From Deltaproteobacteria bacterium (GTDB lineage Bacteria; UBA10199; JACPAL01), in contig JACPAL010000003.1 of assembly GCA_016180855.1 (NCBI GenBank), positions 1 to 64,000 of the forward strand: 64,000 nucleotides of DNA. Direction: 5' to 3'. Below the pieces are notes generated by a model, which did no database searches, was not told the origin of the DNA, and worked only from the letters and a program-made list of their open reading frames with translations. The translations under genes and the position numbers were made by a program. Positions 34,635 to 44,181 of this stretch are shown here, in pieces. How positions within the stretch are numbered: position 1 is the stretch's first letter; every line of letters starts with the position of its first letter.

Positions 34635-36083
34635 ATGAAGCAAAGAGTGATCAGCTATTGTAGTCTTTTGTGTCTTATGATCATTTTCGTCTCATTTCAT
34701 TCTGCTGCTAAATCAACACAAGGAGTTGCCCTTAAACAAATTAAGAACAAGAGTAGCCTCTGTTATCCTTTAGGATCTACGTTTAAGCCAGATCCCCATC
34801 CCCTTCCAGCTGTCACACCCACATCCGGAAGGATCTGGTATGTCAACGGGGCGAGTGGTGATGATGAAAATGGAGACGGAAGTGAGGCCCATCCCTGGAA
34901 GACGATCAGGAGGGCATCGGATGATCAAGAGCATGTGTTAGAGGGTGATACCGTTAGCATTTCCCCTGGAGTTTACAGAGAAATTATTACTTTTAATGGA
35001 GGTGAGTCCGGTTGTAGTGGGCAGCGGAACGTTCGTAATCATGTTACTTACAAATCCTCAATACCTGGTGAGTACATCATTATTGATGGGAGTGAATTCC
35101 CTAGGGGGACAAACGGTTTGTCGGTCCAATGTGGTATAGAAGGGATTGTTTTCGAATATTTCGAAGTACGAAATTGGTTGGGAATTTCCCCAGATTCTAA
35201 GCATCCAGGAGGACAAGGGGGTAAGGGGATTGATGTTTATCAAGCCCGGGATACTATCTTTCGCAATCTGAAACTTCACGATACCAGCCATGGCTTTAAA
35301 GAAACAGGTGGTTTCAACACCATTGTCGATACCTGTGAGGTTCATAACAACGGTATACCGGCCAGTAATCAAGGTCATGGCTTCTACATCCAGGGAGATG
35401 GCACAATTATTACAAACTGCCGAATTTATCAAAATGGTGGAGTGACTTTGGGAACTAATGATAATCCAGGGATGGGAATTCAAATCCAGTCAGGAACCTA
35501 CGAAGAAGAAGACAGGTCGAAGAATATGGTCATTTACAATAATCAAATTTATGAAAATGGAAATGGCGTTTCCATAGATGAGCGGAGTGAGAATATTGTT
35601 TTTCGTAATAATATTGTCTATCGTAATATGGGTCGGGGATTGAGAGTAGACTCTCGAGCCTCTGAAGTCAAAATACACAACAACACCTTTATTGATAACA
35701 GAGTTTCTGTCTATTTCTTACGCCTATCAGATCTCTCAGGAATCAGTCTAAAAAACAATATTTTGTATGGGCGAATTGGAATTTTTCTTGATCTTGGCAA
35801 ACCCATCGACGGCGATATTGGAACGTTTGATTACAATTATTATTGGTCTGATGAGGGGCTCGAGTTCGTTTATCCTGGGATCGGTGCACCCAGAGACTAT
35901 ATTGATTTTAAGCGATGGAAGATCATGACGGGTCAGGACAGGAATAGTTCAATAGCCAACCCCCTCCTCGATAAGCAATTTATGCCAGGTGACAAATCTC
36001 CGGTTATTGATCATGGTACCTATGTTGGCCTCCCCTGTAGCGGCTTAGCACCTGATGTTGGCGCATTCGAGTTTGGTCTATGA
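34635..36083 (+). CDS. Exported right-handed beta-helix protein
   Basis: A 482-residue protein with a signal peptide (about 1-26). The segment I-W-Y-V-N-G-A-S-G-D-D, then H-P-W-K-T-I-R-R-A, is the DUF1565-like start of parallel beta-helix proteins. Many N-x-I-Y-x-N-G-x-G and N-N-I-V-Y-R-N repeats form the helix rungs (about 170-400). Such proteins bind or cleave polysaccharides (pectate-lyase-like or alginate-epimerase-like); no catalytic set can be assigned. The gene has its own promoter and is more AT-rich than its neighbours, which may point to transfer. Confidence 0.82.
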   Translation: MKQRVISYCSLLCLMIIFVSFHSAAKSTQGVALKQIKNKSSLCYPLGSTFKPDPHPLPAVTPTSGRIWYVNGASGDDENGDGSEAHPWKTIRRASDDQEHVLEGDTVSISPGVYREIITFNGGESGCSGQRNVRNHVTYKSSIPGEYIIIDGSEFPRGTNGLSVQCGIEGIVFEYFEVRNWLGISPDSKHPGGQGGKGIDVYQARDTIFRNLKLHDTSHGFKETGGFNTIVDTCEVHNNGIPASNQGHGFYIQGDGTIITNCRIYQNGGVTLGTNDNPGMGIQIQSGTYEEEDRSKNMVIYNNQIYENGNGVSIDERSENIVFRNNIVYRNMGRGLRVDSRASEVKIHNNTFIDNRVSVYFLRLSDLSGISLKNNILYGRIGIFLDLGKPIDGDIGTFDYNYYWSDEGLEFVYPGIGAPRDYIDFKRWKIMTGQDRNSSIANPLLDKQFMPGDKSPVIDHGTYVGLPCSGLAPDVGAFEFGL

Positions 36084-36122
36084 CCTTGTCTCACCCTCAC
36101 ATTCCAGAAGAGTGCCTGTCAC

Positions 36123-36521
36123 TCAAGCAGCCGATTCGGTTATTTCCTTGACGATCGAAAAAAGCGCCTCTTCCTGGGCGAGATCCCCCTTTTCAATAAC
36201 CGCGAGGCATTCCCCCAAGGGGAATTCTTCGTGCAGAAAATCGGCAGGCTTCCCTGAAAGAATAACAATTCGTTTTGAGTCGATCCCTTTCTCGAGCGCC
36301 CTCCTCAAAAATTCACGTCCATCAAGACCGGGCATGAGCCAGTCGACGAGGATGAGCGAGAAATCTTTTCCAAGTTGATCGAGCGCTTCCTGTGGGTCTT
36401 GATAAGAAGAGACCTCAACTCTTGAACCGAATCGCTGCAGCAGGAGCCGTTTCCTTGCCTTGCAATACGAGGCGGAATCATCGACGATCATGACCTTAAT
36501 CGGAGGGGAATTTTCCGTCAT
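36123..36521 (-). CDS. Single-domain response regulator
   Basis: A 132-residue receiver domain with no output domain. The acidic pair is Asp14-Asp15, the phosphorylation site Asp60 in L-I-L-V-D-W-L-M-P-G-L-D-G, the Thr/Ser position in I-V-I-L-S-G-K-P and the conserved Lys in V-I-E-K-G. It could act by protein contact, as CheY does. It overlaps the radical SAM gene by four bases (ATGA), so the two are likely functionally tied. No histidine kinase is nearby. Confidence 0.9.
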   Translation of the reverse strand: MTENSPPIKVMIVDDSASYCKARKRLLLQRFGSRVEVSSYQDPQEALDQLGKDFSLILVDWLMPGLDGREFLRRALEKGIDSKRIVILSGKPADFLHEEFPLGECLAVIEKGDLAQEEALFSIVKEITESAA

Positions 36522-37489
36522 GCCTCCCCCCTTCCATTTCCAGGGTGACCCAGCCGGCGCCGAATTTCATGGTAGGTCGCCTTTAGGATAGTCTTCTTTT
36601 CGATACGGTGGTGGAGCCAGAATGGGACGACGCAGCCACACCGGTCGCAGTCGGCCTTGGGACCAAGCATGCATTTCTCCTTAGTTCCGCCCGTCGTTGT
36701 GAGCGAGTAGCCGTGTGTTGTAAAGATGCAATGATCGGTCACCTTTTTTGAATGCGTACTCTTCATAAGCTCGAGGACACGGTCCGGCATGGCGACGAAG
36801 TCGCCGTATTTCTCCTTTTTAAGACGAAGGAGCTGATCAATCAGTTCATCCCGCTTTTCCCAACCCATCCAGAGCTCATCCGAGAGTCCCTCAATCGGGG
36901 TGTAAAAGTCGAACATAAATCCCTTCAGGTGGGGTCGCCAGTCATCCAGGACCTCCTCAATCGTATTCATATTAATGGAGGTGATGCACATCGTCCCTGT
37001 CACGTGGAGATCAGGGCGACTCACGTTCTTCATCATCAACTGGTAGAGTCCTCGTTGCCGGCGCATCGTTTCGTGCGCCTCCTCATTTCCATCAATCGAG
37101 ACATGGAAGTAGACATCCGGCCAGTCCGGGAGCGGTGTTGTTCCGTTCGTGACGATGAGGTTATGCATGAAATGCCGTTTGCACCGTTCAATAATGTTTT
37201 TTCGAAGCAGCGGTTCACCACCGACCCACGTACAGCTATGAAGGAATTTCGATTTTGCCTTGAGGTCGAGGATCTTTTGTTCCCACCCGTCAACGTCGAG
37301 AACCCCCTCCTGCTCCTGCTCAAAGAAATAGCAGTGGGCACAGCGGAGATTGCACTGGTCCGTCACATCAACCGACATGAAGGAGCCTTTGGGAAACCCC
37401 TTCAGAAAGAAATAGATCTGGGGGATGAGGTGGTACCGGAAGAACGGTTTAATCTGCTGATCCGCGCCAGCGTAGCTCTCCTGCTTCAT
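36518..37489 (-). CDS. Radical SAM protein
   Basis: About 323 residues. The cluster motif C-x3-C-x2-C (Cys46, 50, 53) in D-Q-C-N-L-R-C-A-H-C-Y binds the 4Fe-4S cluster that cleaves SAM. T-W-V-G-G-E-P-L-L is the GGEP SAM-binding motif. Near the C-terminus, K-C-M-L-G-P-K-A-D-C-D-R-C-G-C may bind an auxiliary cluster. The substrate is not predictable. I chose the start at 37489; the longer frame to 37600 would overlap the channel gene by about 60 bases. It is part of a minus-strand run with the channel gene upstream and the response regulator downstream. Confidence 0.87.
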   Translation of the reverse strand: MKQESYAGADQQIKPFFRYHLIPQIYFFLKGFPKGSFMSVDVTDQCNLRCAHCYFFEQEQEGVLDVDGWEQKILDLKAKSKFLHSCTWVGGEPLLRKNIIERCKRHFMHNLIVTNGTTPLPDWPDVYFHVSIDGNEEAHETMRRQRGLYQLMMKNVSRPDLHVTGTMCITSINMNTIEEVLDDWRPHLKGFMFDFYTPIEGLSDELWMGWEKRDELIDQLLRLKKEKYGDFVAMPDRVLELMKSTHSKKVTDHCIFTTHGYSLTTTGGTKEKCMLGPKADCDRCGCVVPFWLHHRIEKKTILKATYHEIRRRLGHPGNGRGEA

Positions 37490-37541
37490 AAGGTTCGGAA
37501 TGGTAGTTAATTTGTTGGAGAAGGACAATAGCGTTTTTAAA

Positions 37542-38168
37542 CTATTCGAGATGCCTCTGAAAACGACTGACCGCCGAGTTAACCAGGAACACAAAGACAA
37601 AGACGCCTACAAAGGTTTCAGATATGGCGAGAAATTTACCAAGGGCTGATAGAGGGACGATATCACCGTAGCCGACCGTCATGAGGGTAATCATCGCAAA
37701 GTAAAGATGGTCAAAGAAGGAATCCGGAGAGACCGAGAGGACGCCGTAGAGGCGGTTAAAAAAGTGATAGAAGAATCCATAAAGAAAAAGGATATCCAGG
37801 ACAGAAAAGAAGATGGCAATAAAATGCCATCGCATCCTCTCTCGATCCGGCACCTCCGGAGAGAGGAGTCGGAGCCCAAAGAGGAGCGACATCGCATTGA
37901 TGCTGATCACCTGAAGGATGCGTGTTGAACCGAGAATGACAAGAATCCAACCAGCAAAATTCGAGGACCAACTCAGATAAATCAATAACAGGATCAGAAA
38001 AGTGGTGCTACAGAGGTAGATTTCCAGGTGGCGGATTTTTATCTGATCCCGCTTGACGCCGAAAAGGCGGAAAAGATCAAGCAGTGTTCGGCTTACGATA
38101 AAATCACAGACATGGAAAAGCAGAGAGAGGATCAGCGAATGATACTCCTCGGCCTTTTTGCGAAGCAT
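37542..38168 (-). CDS. Potassium channel-like membrane protein
   Basis: A 208-residue membrane protein with about five hydrophobic segments. The last two enclose the pore helix and the selectivity filter T-V-G-Y-G-D (about 166-171), the K+ channel hallmark. The upstream segments may form a reduced sensor-like bundle. There is no C-terminal RCK domain; the protein ends soon after the last helix. It lies between the cytidine deaminase gene (13 bases upstream) and the radical SAM gene. Confidence 0.85.
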   Translation of the reverse strand: MLRKKAEEYHSLILSLLFHVCDFIVSRTLLDLFRLFGVKRDQIKIRHLEIYLCSTTFLILLLIYLSWSSNFAGWILVILGSTRILQVISINAMSLLFGLRLLSPEVPDRERMRWHFIAIFFSVLDILFLYGFFYHFFNRLYGVLSVSPDSFFDHLYFAMITLMTVGYGDIVPLSALGKFLAISETFVGVFVFVFLVNSAVSRFQRHLE

Positions 38169-38181
38169 AGCGCAATGCCGT

Positions 38182-38769
38182 CTACTTTAATCGAAAGGCG
38201 TTGGGAAGAAGTTCTTTTAGGGTAAAAATGCCGGCCCCCTCAATAAGGATGGGGGTCTTGTCATCCATGAGCTCGATCATGACTTGCCGGCAGGCCCCAC
38301 AAGGGGTCCGAAGATTCAGAACAGCTTTTGGCGAGTTGTCAGGGGTCACCAAGGCAAGGGCCCTAATCCGTCTTGCCCCTTGTGCCGTGGCGCTTGTCAA
38401 GGCAACCCTTTCGGCGCATTGAGTCAGTCCATAGCTGGCATTCTCAACATTGCACCCAACAAATAGGCTTGCACCGTCCCAGGCGGCAGCACCAACATGA
38501 AAGCGTGAATAGGGACAATGGGCATTTTTTGAGGCACGATGGGCCGAGGCAAGCAGCTGCCTCATAACGTACCGAGACTCACTTAATGTAAATGGTCGAT
38601 GGGTTGAGCGTCGGATAAGCTGCGCAAAACGCTCCGCGTCGTCAAGCAGACGTTTGCAGCCTTTGTCAGGTCTCTTGGGGAGACGCATCAAAGGCAGCGG
38701 AGATCTAAAAATCCGGACAGCAGTCCTTAAGACAGCAGTCCTTAAGGTTGATTCAGAAATGCTCGACAT
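38182..38769 (-). CDS. cdd: Cytidine deaminase with N-terminal extension
   Basis: Up to 195 residues. The core of about 130 residues is a cytidine deaminase, which turns cytidine or deoxycytidine to uridine in pyrimidine salvage. Seen are C-P-Y-S-R-F-H-V-G-A-A, G-C-N-V-E-N-A-S-Y-G, C-A-E-R-V-A (zinc ligand and catalytic Glu) and P-C-G-A-C-R-Q-V (zinc ligands). The first 60 residues are extra and include a 15-base tandem repeat (L-R-T-A-V twice). The true start may be an internal ATG at 38688 or 38565; no start has a clear ribosome site. Confidence 0.88.
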   Translation of the reverse strand: MSSISESTLRTAVLRTAVRIFRSPLPLMRLPKRPDKGCKRLLDDAERFAQLIRRSTHRPFTLSESRYVMRQLLASAHRASKNAHCPYSRFHVGAAAWDGASLFVGCNVENASYGLTQCAERVALTSATAQGARRIRALALVTPDNSPKAVLNLRTPCGACRQVMIELMDDKTPILIEGAGIFTLKELLPNAFRLK

Positions 38770-38853
38770 CTCACCGGTGGCACTCGGTTCTTTATGGAAA
38801 TAGGTGCTAGAAATTAATCTTTCTATCTATTACACAGCTCATTAGCTCATTAG

Positions 38854-39864
<1,011 letters not shown>

Positions 39865-39908
39865 AGAAAAACTTTGCTTCTTCAATCGAGTCTGCTTAGT
39901 ACAGGCCC

Positions 39909-41717
39909 ATGAAGGGGATTTTTTCTCTCAAAAGTATCGAGTCGATCCTCAAAGAAGTCAGCAGTGGTCAGGCAACCCTTCGCCGGGTCTTGGGTCCCGT
40001 TCAATTAACACTCCTCGGTGTGGGGGCAATTATCGGTGCCGGCATTTTTGCGACGATCGGTACCGCGGCGGCAGGCGATGTCCACCGACTTGGCGCCGGA
40101 CCCGCCCTCATGCTTTCATTTGTCCTGACGGCGATTGCCTGTGGGTTCACCGCCCTCTGTTATGCCGAGTTTGCCTCTATGGTGCCGATCTCCGGCTCGG
40201 CCTACACCTATGCCTATGCCACATTGGGCGAAGTCGTCGCCTGGATTATCGGTTGGGACCTGATCATTGAATATGCCGTTGGCAATGTTGCCGTGGCGAT
40301 CAGCTGGGCCAATTATTTCAAGACCCTCGTCAGGCCGGTCTGGGCAATCCCCGATTGGTTGTCGACCGATTTTACAACGGCCCAGAAGATTCCGGGGCTC
40401 ATTGAAAATGCCCCTCATTTTTTGGGGATTCCAATCATTTTTAACCTCCTCTCCTTTGGGATTGTTGCCCTGATCACGGTTATTCTTGTCATCGGGATTC
40501 GGGAGAGTGCCTGGTTCAACGCCGTCATGGTCATCATCAAACTGGTCGTCCTGAGTTTTTTTGCCGTCGTCGGGATGAAATACATGAACACCGACAACTG
40601 GCAGCCCTTCATGCCGAACGGATGGGAGGGGGTGGCGTCGGGCGCCGCGGTTATCTTCTTTGCCTACATCGGTTTTGATGCGGTCTCGACGGTGGCAGAG
40701 GAGTCTAAAAATCCCCAAAGAGATCTCCCGATCGGGATCATTGCCTCGCTTATCATCTGTACGATTTTTTATATCCTCATTGCCGCCGTCTTCACTGGCA
40801 TCATCCCGTATCCTGATTTGGCAAAGACACTTTCAACCCAGCAGGCAGAGCCACTTACGCTCGCCTTTGAATATGCCAATATCGGGAAATACAAGGGGCT
40901 CTATGTTTTTATTATTGCCTTGGGATCGGTCATTGCCCACACCGCTGTCCTTTTTGTCTTTCAGCTGGGTCAGCCAAGAATCTTTTTTGCGATGGCACGA
41001 GACGGGCTTCTCCCCCCCTGGTTTGCCGGGATCCACCCGCGGTTTCGGACCCCTCACGTCACCACGATCCTGACCGGTGTCGGCGTCGGTGTCGCCTCGA
41101 TGTTTAGCAGCCTTGATGAGATGGTTGACCTGACCAATATCGGCACCCTGTTTGCCTTTATTCTGGTCTGTGTCGGGATCGTCATCCTCCGCGTCAAAGA
41201 TCCCCGGAGGGAGAGGCCGTTTAAGGTGCCTGGTGGGCTTCTTCTTCCAATCTTGGGGGCGCTCAGTTGTCTCGGTCTTATTTATTACCTGCCCCCCACC
41301 TCATGGCTTCGTTTTGCGAGCTGGCTCAATATCGGGCTCGTCATTTATATCTGCTACGGATCGGTTCATAGTCATATTTCGGGAAGGTCCAGGCACAACA
41401 ATCACCTGGAGCACAAAATTCTCAGCTCTTCGGCCGGCTCCTGGTTGACACTCATTGCGACGACCCTGCTCTTGATGACCCATATCGCTGATCTTGCTCG
41501 AGGGAAGGGGGCGTTGCTGACCGAAAACAGTCACACCTCCTGGTGGCTTCTCCTCCCCCTCATTTTAAATAGTGCTATCCTGATCCCAACAATTCTTTGG
41601 CGGCTACAAAAGAGCGATCAGCTCTCTGGTGATCTTCTGAGGCGAGCCTCTCGAGGAAAACAGATCGCCTGGGTGACACTGGCCGGGAATCTTTTCTATC
41701 TCTGGTATGTTTTTTAA
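39909..41717 (+). CDS. APC-family amino acid permease
   Basis: A 602-residue permease of the cationic amino-acid transporter type, with about 14 membrane segments. The first helix has G-V-G-A-I-I-G-A-G-I-F, the conserved substrate loop of the APC fold. G-F-D-A-V-S-T-V-A-E-E (about 255) and R-D-G-L-L-P-P-W-F follow. The likely substrates are amino acids moved by proton coupling; specificity is not predictable. It lies 44 bases downstream of obgE. It converges with the ATPase gene. Confidence 0.9.
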   Translation: MKGIFSLKSIESILKEVSSGQATLRRVLGPVQLTLLGVGAIIGAGIFATIGTAAAGDVHRLGAGPALMLSFVLTAIACGFTALCYAEFASMVPISGSAYTYAYATLGEVVAWIIGWDLIIEYAVGNVAVAISWANYFKTLVRPVWAIPDWLSTDFTTAQKIPGLIENAPHFLGIPIIFNLLSFGIVALITVILVIGIRESAWFNAVMVIIKLVVLSFFAVVGMKYMNTDNWQPFMPNGWEGVASGAAVIFFAYIGFDAVSTVAEESKNPQRDLPIGIIASLIICTIFYILIAAVFTGIIPYPDLAKTLSTQQAEPLTLAFEYANIGKYKGLYVFIIALGSVIAHTAVLFVFQLGQPRIFFAMARDGLLPPWFAGIHPRFRTPHVTTILTGVGVGVASMFSSLDEMVDLTNIGTLFAFILVCVGIVILRVKDPRRERPFKVPGGLLLPILGALSCLGLIYYLPPTSWLRFASWLNIGLVIYICYGSVHSHISGRSRHNNHLEHKILSSSAGSWLTLIATTLLLMTHIADLARGKGALLTENSHTSWWLLLPLILNSAILIPTILWRLQKSDQLSGDLLRRASRGKQIAWVTLAGNLFYLWYVF

Positions 41718-41721
41718 GGTG

Positions 41722-42852
41722 TTAGATAAAATTCTTTAACAAAGAAATGGCTGGGCCAACTCGAATTCCGTCTGGTGAGAGATAATCTTTTTTACCTGTT
41801 GCTGTAATCTGCCAGGCTTCGCATTGTGGAAATTTGGCCCTAAAATATTTTAGGCCTCCCGAAATGTCTGAGTCACTCCACTTGCACTCAATGGCAAGGA
41901 TCGGTTTTTTGCCCTCTACAATAACAAAATCAACTTCACGACCGTCAATATCTCTAAAATATCTCAATTCGACATTACTTCCTTCGGTGTCCTGCTTGAA
42001 CTCAACCCATTTTAGAAGGTGCGAGGCAACGAGATTTTCAAATCGATAAGGTAGCTCCGAGACAAGTGTCCAATCAAAATGGTAATGCTTCTGTTCTTTT
42101 TTAACGGCTCGGATTTTGGAACTCCCAAAGGGAGAGAGTCTGAAAATGGTATAAAGCCTTTCGAGGATCTGAAGCCATGTGGTGGCCGTTTTGTGACTCA
42201 CCTGGAGGTCTTCGCGAACGGCATTGATAGAAAGGGGTGAACCAACCAATTCTGGAAGACGAATCATCAGAAGCTCGAGGTTGCCCAGATCCTGAATCCT
42301 TTCCAATGAAGTCAAATCTTCTCTGATGAATCTTGTTCGGTATTCTCGTGACCAACGCTTAGCCTCTACTTCTGATCCTGAAAAGAAGGGCTCCGGAAAT
42401 CCACCTAGTTTGAGAAGGGATTGAAAATCTTCTTCTCTTTCAAGTTTAAGTTCGGCCACTGAAAGGGGGTGCAGTCGCAAATAATGATAACGGCCCTGAA
42501 GAGAATCCCCTCCTCTTCGGTAATAATCAAGTCGTGCGCTTCCTGTGACTAAAATCTTCTTCTTTTCACGATGAAGGTCATACAACCCCTTCAGATAGTT
42601 TCTCCACGAGCGATACTTATGGACTTCATCAAAAACCCAAAGTGATGTGGGAGGAAGCTCACGTCTCAAAATAAGCTCTCGATGTCCTGGAACATCCCAA
42701 TTGAGATATCCTGATTGGTCCTCCCCCATGATTTTTAAGGCAACGGTTGTCTTGCCGACCTGGCGTGGTCCCCCCACAAAAACCATCTTGCGTCTTAAAT
42801 CGGCCTCAATCTGATCTTGAAGGTAACGTTTCTGTAGATTCACAGTCACCAA
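41722..42852 (-). CDS. DUF4143-type AAA ATPase
   Basis: A 376-residue member of the AAA_14/DUF4143 family. Walker A is G-G-P-R-Q-V-G-K-T-T (about 28-37), Walker B is L-W-V-F-D-E-V-H-K-Y, with L-V-T-G-S-A-R-L-D and the DUF4143 part with L-A-I-E-C-K-W-S-D (an E-x-K nuclease-like remnant). The function of the family is unclear; such genes are mobile and patchy. The start is one of TTG 42852, GTG 42849 or GTG 42843. All lie at the predicted transcription start, so it is probably leaderless. Confidence 0.85.
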   Translation of the reverse strand: MVTVNLQKRYLQDQIEADLRRKMVFVGGPRQVGKTTVALKIMGEDQSGYLNWDVPGHRELILRRELPPTSLWVFDEVHKYRSWRNYLKGLYDLHREKKKILVTGSARLDYYRRGGDSLQGRYHYLRLHPLSVAELKLEREEDFQSLLKLGGFPEPFFSGSEVEAKRWSREYRTRFIREDLTSLERIQDLGNLELLMIRLPELVGSPLSINAVREDLQVSHKTATTWLQILERLYTIFRLSPFGSSKIRAVKKEQKHYHFDWTLVSELPYRFENLVASHLLKWVEFKQDTEGSNVELRYFRDIDGREVDFVIVEGKKPILAIECKWSDSDISGGLKYFRAKFPQCEAWQITATGKKDYLSPDGIRVGPAISLLKNFI

Positions 42853-42856
42853 ATGG

Positions 42857-42885
42857 ATAGTACGAGTTTTTTATACCACAGTCAA
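42857..42885 (-). promoter_or_regulatory. Promoter with repeated operator, likely leaderless
   Basis: On the minus strand, TTGACT (42880-42885), a 17-base spacer and TACTAT (42857-42862), ending four bases before the first start codon. The 14-mer GTATAAAAAACTCG occurs twice, 32 bases apart (42863-42876 and 42895-42908), about three helical turns. The second copy overlaps the palindrome TTTTATAC-TG-GTATAAAA (about 42901-42918). This layout fits a self-regulating operator. Confidence 0.6.
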
Positions 42886-43091
42886 ATTTAATCGCGAGTT
42901 TTTTATACTGGTATAAAAATAATTCGCTACGTCGCGTACCCCCGCAAGGTACGGAAAATCCCCTCAAAGAGTACTTTTTCGCACCGCGTGTGGCTTTCAG
43001 TCGAGAATAAACACGGAGGTATTGACCTAACAATGTCAGTTGAGAAGTTTATCGGTGGTAATTAAACCGCCTACAGGAGAGGAGCTTAGTC

Positions 43092-43571
43092 ATGATAGCA
43101 GATTCAATATTTAGCCCAGGTTCTTTCGGGTTCGTAGAAGACCGAGACCGGTCGTCTAACGCGGCAGTGATTGGTTCCTTTGTTATCATCGCTTGGGGTG
43201 GTGAAACTCTCAAGAGGGCCTTCATTCTTGGAGGGTCTGTTCAATTGGGGGCAAGCCTTATTCAAAAGGCGTTATTCTCTCCTTATCCCCCTTTAGAACG
43301 AACAGCCGATATTGGCATCGAATCGACTGTTGGGGTGATTGGAGGTGGCTTTTCAGCTATCCTCTTTAAAGGTATCGATTATCTGTTGGTTAAGCCCGTT
43401 TTGGATGAGAAGGATACATTTACAATAAGTCAAAGCATTGGTTTGAGTGTCGTTACCTATGCTGCCCTAATAGGGGGAATGATCCTAAGCGGCTGGATCC
43501 ATTCGGTGATTAACAAACCAACGTCCGAAATTGCTTTAGGTCATCCTAAAGAAGTCGTCAGTCTTTCTTAA
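43092..43571 (+). CDS. Small hypothetical membrane protein
   Basis: A 159-residue protein with about four hydrophobic segments (around 27-45, 48-62, 80-100, 115-135) and Gly-rich turns. No family recognised and no signal peptide. A GGAGAGGAG site precedes the ATG. The 200-base upstream gap has a CGTACC...GGTACG hairpin (about 42937-42954) that recalls the dispersed repeat core. It converges with the gene at 43558, overlapping by 14 bases. Confidence 0.68.
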   Translation: MIADSIFSPGSFGFVEDRDRSSNAAVIGSFVIIAWGGETLKRAFILGGSVQLGASLIQKALFSPYPPLERTADIGIESTVGVIGGGFSAILFKGIDYLLVKPVLDEKDTFTISQSIGLSVVTYAALIGGMILSGWIHSVINKPTSEIALGHPKEVVSLS

Positions 43572-44178
43572 ACCCATACTCATAGACGGGTAGATTGCCA
43601 TTGGAGTCGACTACCTCAATCCGGTGACCGGATTGCTCCTCCCATTTGCGAAGACCTTTCTCTAAGAGCGGTTGATTGAGCGACCAGAGTTCGGTGTTTT
43701 CACCCGGCAAGATGACATCGGAGAAAAGGGTGTAGCCGATCGAGAACGATTGAAAACCGGTCTCATCGGGTCCGCCCCATATAATAAAGGAGGTTGGTTC
43801 CTGGATCTGTAGCCGGATCAGATTCTGGGGATCGTGAGCCGTCCGTAAGAAACCGATGATGCCGAGCCCCAGGCGACAGGTCCAGATCGGCTCCTTGAGC
43901 TTCTTCAAGATCAGCATGAATTCGTCCAAGAAGGTCATCTGGTCGAGCCCCTTGCGTTCGATCCGCTGGGTGGCGTTGTAGGTGATCAGCTCGAGTGAGT
44001 CGGGGAGGACCAATCCGAAAAATGCGCGGAGGAAATTGAAAACCTGTTCAAAGAACCAGACGTTCGACTCCTCCGGACTCATCTTGGTAAAGTCGGTATG
44101 GGAATGAAATCCCCAGGCGCCGACCAAATGTCCCTGCTCGCGCCGTTCATCGAGATAATCATCGAGGTCTTTAAGCAT
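43558..44178 (-). CDS. Hypothetical protein downstream of nuoN
   Basis: A 206-residue soluble-looking protein, with no signal peptide or membrane segment and no family I recognise. It has a charged N-terminus (M-L-K-D-L-D-D-Y-L-D-E-R-R-E) and Trp- and Phe-rich segments (N-V-W-F-F-E-Q-V-F, I-I-W-G-G-P-D-E-T-G-F). It starts three bases after the nuoN stop, so it is the last gene of the complex I operon; whether it is linked to complex I function is unknown. Confidence 0.7.
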   Translation of the reverse strand: MLKDLDDYLDERREQGHLVGAWGFHSHTDFTKMSPEESNVWFFEQVFNFLRAFFGLVLPDSLELITYNATQRIERKGLDQMTFLDEFMLILKKLKEPIWTCRLGLGIIGFLRTAHDPQNLIRLQIQEPTSFIIWGGPDETGFQSFSIGYTLFSDVILPGENTELWSLNQPLLEKGLRKWEEQSGHRIEVVDSNGNLPVYEYGFKKD

Positions 44179-44181
44179 AAG

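Noticed and set aside
37490-37600. Longer start of the radical SAM protein
   Set aside because: It would overlap the channel gene by some 60 bases; an internal ATG with the natural domain start is better.
42925-42990. Full dispersed repeat copy upstream of the gene at 43092
   Set aside because: Only the CGTACC...GGTACG core is similar; the flanks do not match the other copies.
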